Translations under genes and position numbers: made by a program
In this document: piece by piece, positions 60,673 through 64,000 of the stretch
How the letters are laid out: every line of letters begins with the position of its first letter
How positions within the stretch are numbered: the stretch's first letter is position 1
Source: Hydnum rufescens UP504
Lineage: Eukaryota > Basidiomycota > Agaricomycetes > Cantharellales > Hydnaceae
DNA length: 64,000 nt
Direction of reading: 5' to 3'
Assembly (NCBI GenBank): GCA_014904985.1
Contig: MU128912.1
Coordinates: 554,594 to 618,593, forward strand
Notes under the pieces: model-generated
Told to the model about the DNA's origin: nothing
Database searches by the model: none
Seen by the model: the letters and a program-made list of their open reading frames with translations, nothing else

Positions 60673-62129
60673 CCCATAACAGCCATTCAAAAACCAACCA
60701 AGTATAAAATTAATTACCATGGGAGAAACAATATGATTGGTCACCTGGATATGTCTGATCTACACCTACCAGCAAACCCCATTGTACCAGTCCCTCTGCA
60801 AGCAGAGGAAGACTGGTCATGAGTCTGATGTCTAACATAACAAAATCTCAAATATATTCACTTCATGGCATGCAGCACAGGCAACAGCATTGATTTTCAG
60901 ATCCAAATTTATCCCTGGTTGTCAACAATAATATTGCACTGAACCACAGTACACTTGTTTTGTTGTGTGAGAGCTCCTTTCATAAGGGAACCCACAGCAT
61001 ATCATGCTAATAGTGCAGATACCCCCCACACTCTTCATCACATATTGTTTCTTCAGAATCTGTGAGGCATTGAAGAATACTGTGACAGTGCAATGCTGAG
61101 TGAGAAACAGTTCAGTGATTGGCAGACATAATATGTGTCTCCTATCACACCCTTACCCCATCTTGGAGCACCCAATATCTACTCCTTGTAACAGGCATGC
61201 AGGAACAGTTCTGTAATATAGTGTATTGCATAATTTACAGACTCAAAAGTCATGTATATGTGGCAGATTCCACAGAATCAATAGTGAATCTCTGCCCAGA
61301 TCTTCATCATATGAAACCATGAATATCTGTGACCCTGGCTCCTCTCCTTCCATCTGGATCTCTAGTTGGCCCCTAGTAGTCATTAATACTAGACCTTTCC
61401 TTAGCTTGGGGGTTGTACCTTAGGACTCTAGCAGGGAAAGCAGTAAGCAGGACTACCCTACATAGTGACTGTGCCACTTGGCCAGTCACCACTTTACTAT
61501 CCTTCACCATTATCTCCATTCCCTCACAACCTTTTCCCCTGCACTCAGAGCAAGGCCAGTGCTAAGGGTGGTGTGATTACCCCTTCTACTATTCCCCTTA
61601 TTCCTACTCCCTGCCCTGTTGACTCTGCTTTGTCCAAGAACAACTGTACCCTCCCAGAATCTGGAGGCACTTCATTACAAGTTCTGACTATCTCATTGGA
61701 AGCCACTGTCACTGGCACTAAGGCCACCATACACCAGGATGGCCATGTATACAACAGTGGTTACTGAACCCACCCACTCTCTGGAAATGCACTGTTGGCA
61801 CCCACACCTAATAGATATAGCTGGCCCTGGCCACATTTTGGCTGGGTTTGTGGCCTGCAACTGACCCCATTCCCAAAGGTCTGGTCAGATGCCCCAGGAA
61901 CATTCCTAGAACTTGATTCTGAACAGTAAAATCATGAAATATTTCTACCCATTCCTTGCAACCCCTTGTTTTGTAGTCTACAAAAACAGGCTAAACTCCT
62001 GAGGTCTATACTTCAACATAATGTAGCAAGAAGCAGTTTGTTGTGTCATCACCTTGTTATTCTAGTTCCGCCTGTGCTCTGATTGGTGATCTGCCAAGAA
62101 AAAGAAATTCACAATGCAAGAAAAGACAT
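60673..62129. other. Repeat-poor-in-signal stretch, nothing recognised
   Basis: CpG-depleted, AT-rich. A 100-codon plus frame (61465-61767) has no recognisable domain. I see no gene or clear element boundary. Confidence 0.35.
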
Positions 62130-62317
62130 TTTTGGCTTGTTATTTTGCCACATTTCAAGAAATCAGTAAGTAGTGATTGGCAAATTGCAGCATGCCCATC
62201 AACCCAAAAACAGCTGGAGGTACCCCTCCCAAAATAAAGGTCCGAAGAGCTAAGCATGATCCCTCAACTCTTCTACTGATTGCAACCATGTCTTAATGTC
62301 TTCATCGTGAGCGACAT

Positions 62318-63049
62318 TCAATGCAGCAGGGCTTTCCAGCCTCCGTTGTACCTGCTTCGCAGTGTGCATCCACACCCCCAAGACAACATCCAGCATGTCG
62401 CCCAAGCGCCTTTGGGCTCGTCGGCTCGCTCAGGGGGCGGGTCGAACTTTATTGCGGCGGCGGAGATTGTGACCGTGAGTGGGGCAGCCGCTGGTCGATA
62501 CTTCCAGCACTTCACCCTCCTCGCCGTCATCTTCAGAGTCGTCTTCAGCACTTTTGTAGTAAGTCCCTTTCATAGCTTCTCTAGCGTCCGTGAGGAAAGC
62601 CTTTGGACCCCAGGCTTGGAGAGCTACAGCGGCATAAACGGAATTGAGGATGGCATTAGGTGGCCGCTCGTCAGGACTCCCGAGTAGCCGCACATCACAG
62701 TTGTGGGGGGCGACTATGGGGATCACAACGCCCATGTCACTGACAAAATGTTGAAGGGTAAGGCGACTCGCTGGGCTCCCTTGATCAGCTGTTTGTGGGG
62801 GGTTAAATGGAATGTCATCGACAGCTAAGCCAAAATTGGGAGTCTACCAAATCCAATCCCGTTAACTGGTGGAATAGACGAAAATAGACTTAGATAGCTC
62901 ACTTTCAAAAATGCCACTTCGGCACGGCTAAGTGCAGGATGGAGGGAAGTAAATAACATAAGCCCATTTCGAGGGTCGTCAATGCTGTTGATATCGTCGG
63001 GCCCGCCTGCGGTGATTCTCCAAGCCTGGGGTCCAAAGGATTTCCTCAC
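62318..63049 (-). pseudogene. HNH endonuclease-like protein, broken copy
   Basis: Reading on the minus strand from 63049: GPDDINSIDDPRNGLMLF and SLHPALSRAEVAFLK look like the C-terminal part of the HNH domain seen in fungal HNH-domain proteins (the asparagine-containing D...N...RNG..L...LH pattern). A GTGAGC...GGTAG intron (about 62912-62852) leads to TPNFGLAVDDIPFNPP, VVIPIVAPHNCDVRLLGSPD, LQAWGPKAFLTDAREAMKGT, an acidic stretch (SAEDDSEDDGEEGE) and ADEPKGAWATCW. A one-base insertion near 62449 shifts the frame and a TGA at 62318 replaces a CGA present in the other arm, a CpG loss. The N-terminal half of the HNH domain is missing because the opposite arm begins there. Confidence 0.5.
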
Positions 63050-63407
63050 GTACGCTCGAGAGGAGACTAGAGGAACTTACTACGAAAGTGCCGAAGACGA
63101 CACCGACTCTGAAGATGATGCTGAAGAAGGTGCCGGAGATAAAGGTGAAGATGATGCTGAGGGTAACGAAGGGCGGGAAGCGTCGACCAGTGCCCAACCC
63201 ACTCACAGTTACAACCTCCGCCGCCAGAGTACAGTCCAACCTGCCCCCGAGGGGGCCGACGAGCCGAAGGGGGCTTGGGTGACATGTTGGATCTTGTCTT
63301 GGGATTGTGGATGCGCACTGCGAAGCAGGCGCGATCGGAACGAGAAAGCCCTGCTGCATCGAATGTCGGTCGCGATGAAGATATTAAGACATGGTTGGAA
63401 TCAGTAG
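62994..63407 (+). pseudogene. 5'-truncated HNH-associated protein, other arm
   Basis: Plus-strand frame with VILQAWGPKDFLTYAREETR, an expanded acidic stretch (SAEDDTDSEDDAEEGAGDKG), STSAQPTHSYNLRRQSTVQP, EGADEPKGAWVTCWILSWDC and a C-terminus ending RHGWNQ at 63407. It is the same protein as the minus-strand copy but intact through the tail, and it lacks the HNH part, so it starts inside a gene. The function of this tail is unknown. Confidence 0.5.
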
Positions 63408-63560
63408 AAGAGCCGGTGGGTCATGCTTAGCTCTTCCGACGTATATTTTGGGAGAGATGCCTCCAGCTGTTTTCAGGTTGATGGGCACGCCGCAATTCGC
63501 CAATCGATACTTACATAATCCAATTTCTTGAAATGTGGCAAGATAGCAAGCCAAAAATCT

Positions 63561-64000
63561 CAGTTTCCTTTTCTTGGGCTTCGAATTTCTTTTTCTTTGC
63601 AGAGCTTATTTCGATACGAAATTTTGATCTTATCGCTATAAAGGACCCTTGTACGGGGGAGATTCCAAATCTTCATCTGAAGTTATCACAAGGAGGCGGA
63701 GGTATAAACCCCAGGGGTTTACCTTTTTGCAGAGAGACTACAAAACAAGAAATGGACACAAGTTGCCGGAGTCTGAGAACGAGGCACGAGTATCAGACTC
63801 ACAGTTAGATAAGCGAGTGGTTTGAGTCACACTTCTCCGCTTCAACTTCTGAGACTCAAACCGCTCAAGCAAGAATCCTATCATCCTAAGCACCCGCCCT
63901 CCTCCCTTTTGCTCCCCCTCCTTGGTCCACAAAACAATGTGCCTTATGTAAGGGTCTCACAGTCGTGTGCCCTGCATTTCGCACTCCAAGGTTCCAGCCC
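63561..64000. other. Right edge, nothing recognised
   Basis: Short frames only; no gene, RNA or repeat recognised. Confidence 0.4.

Larger units (their letters stand above)
62130..63560. repeat. Large palindrome with HNH-type gene fragments head to head
   Basis: Arms of about 560 bp: 62130-62690 pairs with the reverse complement of about 63000-63560 (for example GGCAAATTGCAGCATGCCC on the left versus GGCGAATTGCGGCGTGCCC from the right). The left arm has lost CpG that the right arm keeps. The centre, about 62690-63000, is single-copy. Confidence 0.7.

Noticed and set aside
61465..61767. Coding gene in the 61.4-kb frame
   Set aside because: No recognisable domain, CpG-depleted context and no supporting splice structure.

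Overview
The window is eukaryotic and most likely from a basidiomycete fungus (Agaricomycotina). The evidence is dense, short-intron genes with GT-AG introns of about 50-75 nt, a fungal Hda1 deacetylase, a yeast-type APS kinase, a Nak1/Kic1-like kinase, eIF2B-gamma, and a P-loop protein whose G-domain motifs belong to a family expanded in Agaricomycetes. The species cannot be fixed from sequence alone.

Layout. Bases 1-11622 are ordinary gene-rich DNA: F-box protein (-), HDA1 (-), MET14 (+), a Ste20/GCK-type kinase (-) and GCD1/eIF2B-gamma (+). HDA1 and MET14 diverge from a 135-bp spacer. Bases 11623-43860 are a repeat domain containing an apparent assembly duplication. The stretch 11068-16993 and the stretch 17019-43860 are two versions of one locus separated by a 25-N gap. 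The second version carries a 20.85-kb Ty1/copia element with a perfect 5-bp target duplication (GCAAG); the first version is the matching empty site (13207-13211). The copia element is on the minus strand. Its 5' LTR is 232 bp. Its 3' LTR has grown to about 15.1 kb because a 119-bp internal segment is repeated 126 times (14,994 bp) with no variation that I can see. The element also hosts a nested hAT-like foldback element and a nested solo LTR.

Bases 44137-51634 (-) hold the most unusual object in the window: a gene model that starts as a P-loop GTPase and runs into an array of 73 consecutive intron-like units. They are separated by 72 exon-like islands of exactly 3 nt and one of 6 nt, with a modal period of 76 bp. 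Every island is flanked by AG on its 5' side and GT on its 3' side. The islands concatenate into a stop-free 74-codon frame, in phase with coding sequence on the downstream side (the upstream side needs one indel or a very short intron). Any subset of the islands could be included without changing frame. A second, decayed GTPase-like gene diverges from it at 52498.

Bases 54240-62130 are repeat-rich: a 21-bp minisatellite open on both strands, a RecQ-like helicase remnant, an inverted copy of a repeat that encodes a small membrane plus proline-rich protein, and a Tc1/mariner-like element. Bases 62130-63560 are a palindromic head-to-head pair of HNH-type gene fragments. Across the repeats, copies differ mainly by CpG to TpG/CpA changes, which points to cytosine methylation decay or a RIP-like process. 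Several coding frames are broken by one-base homopolymer indels, which look like assembly errors.
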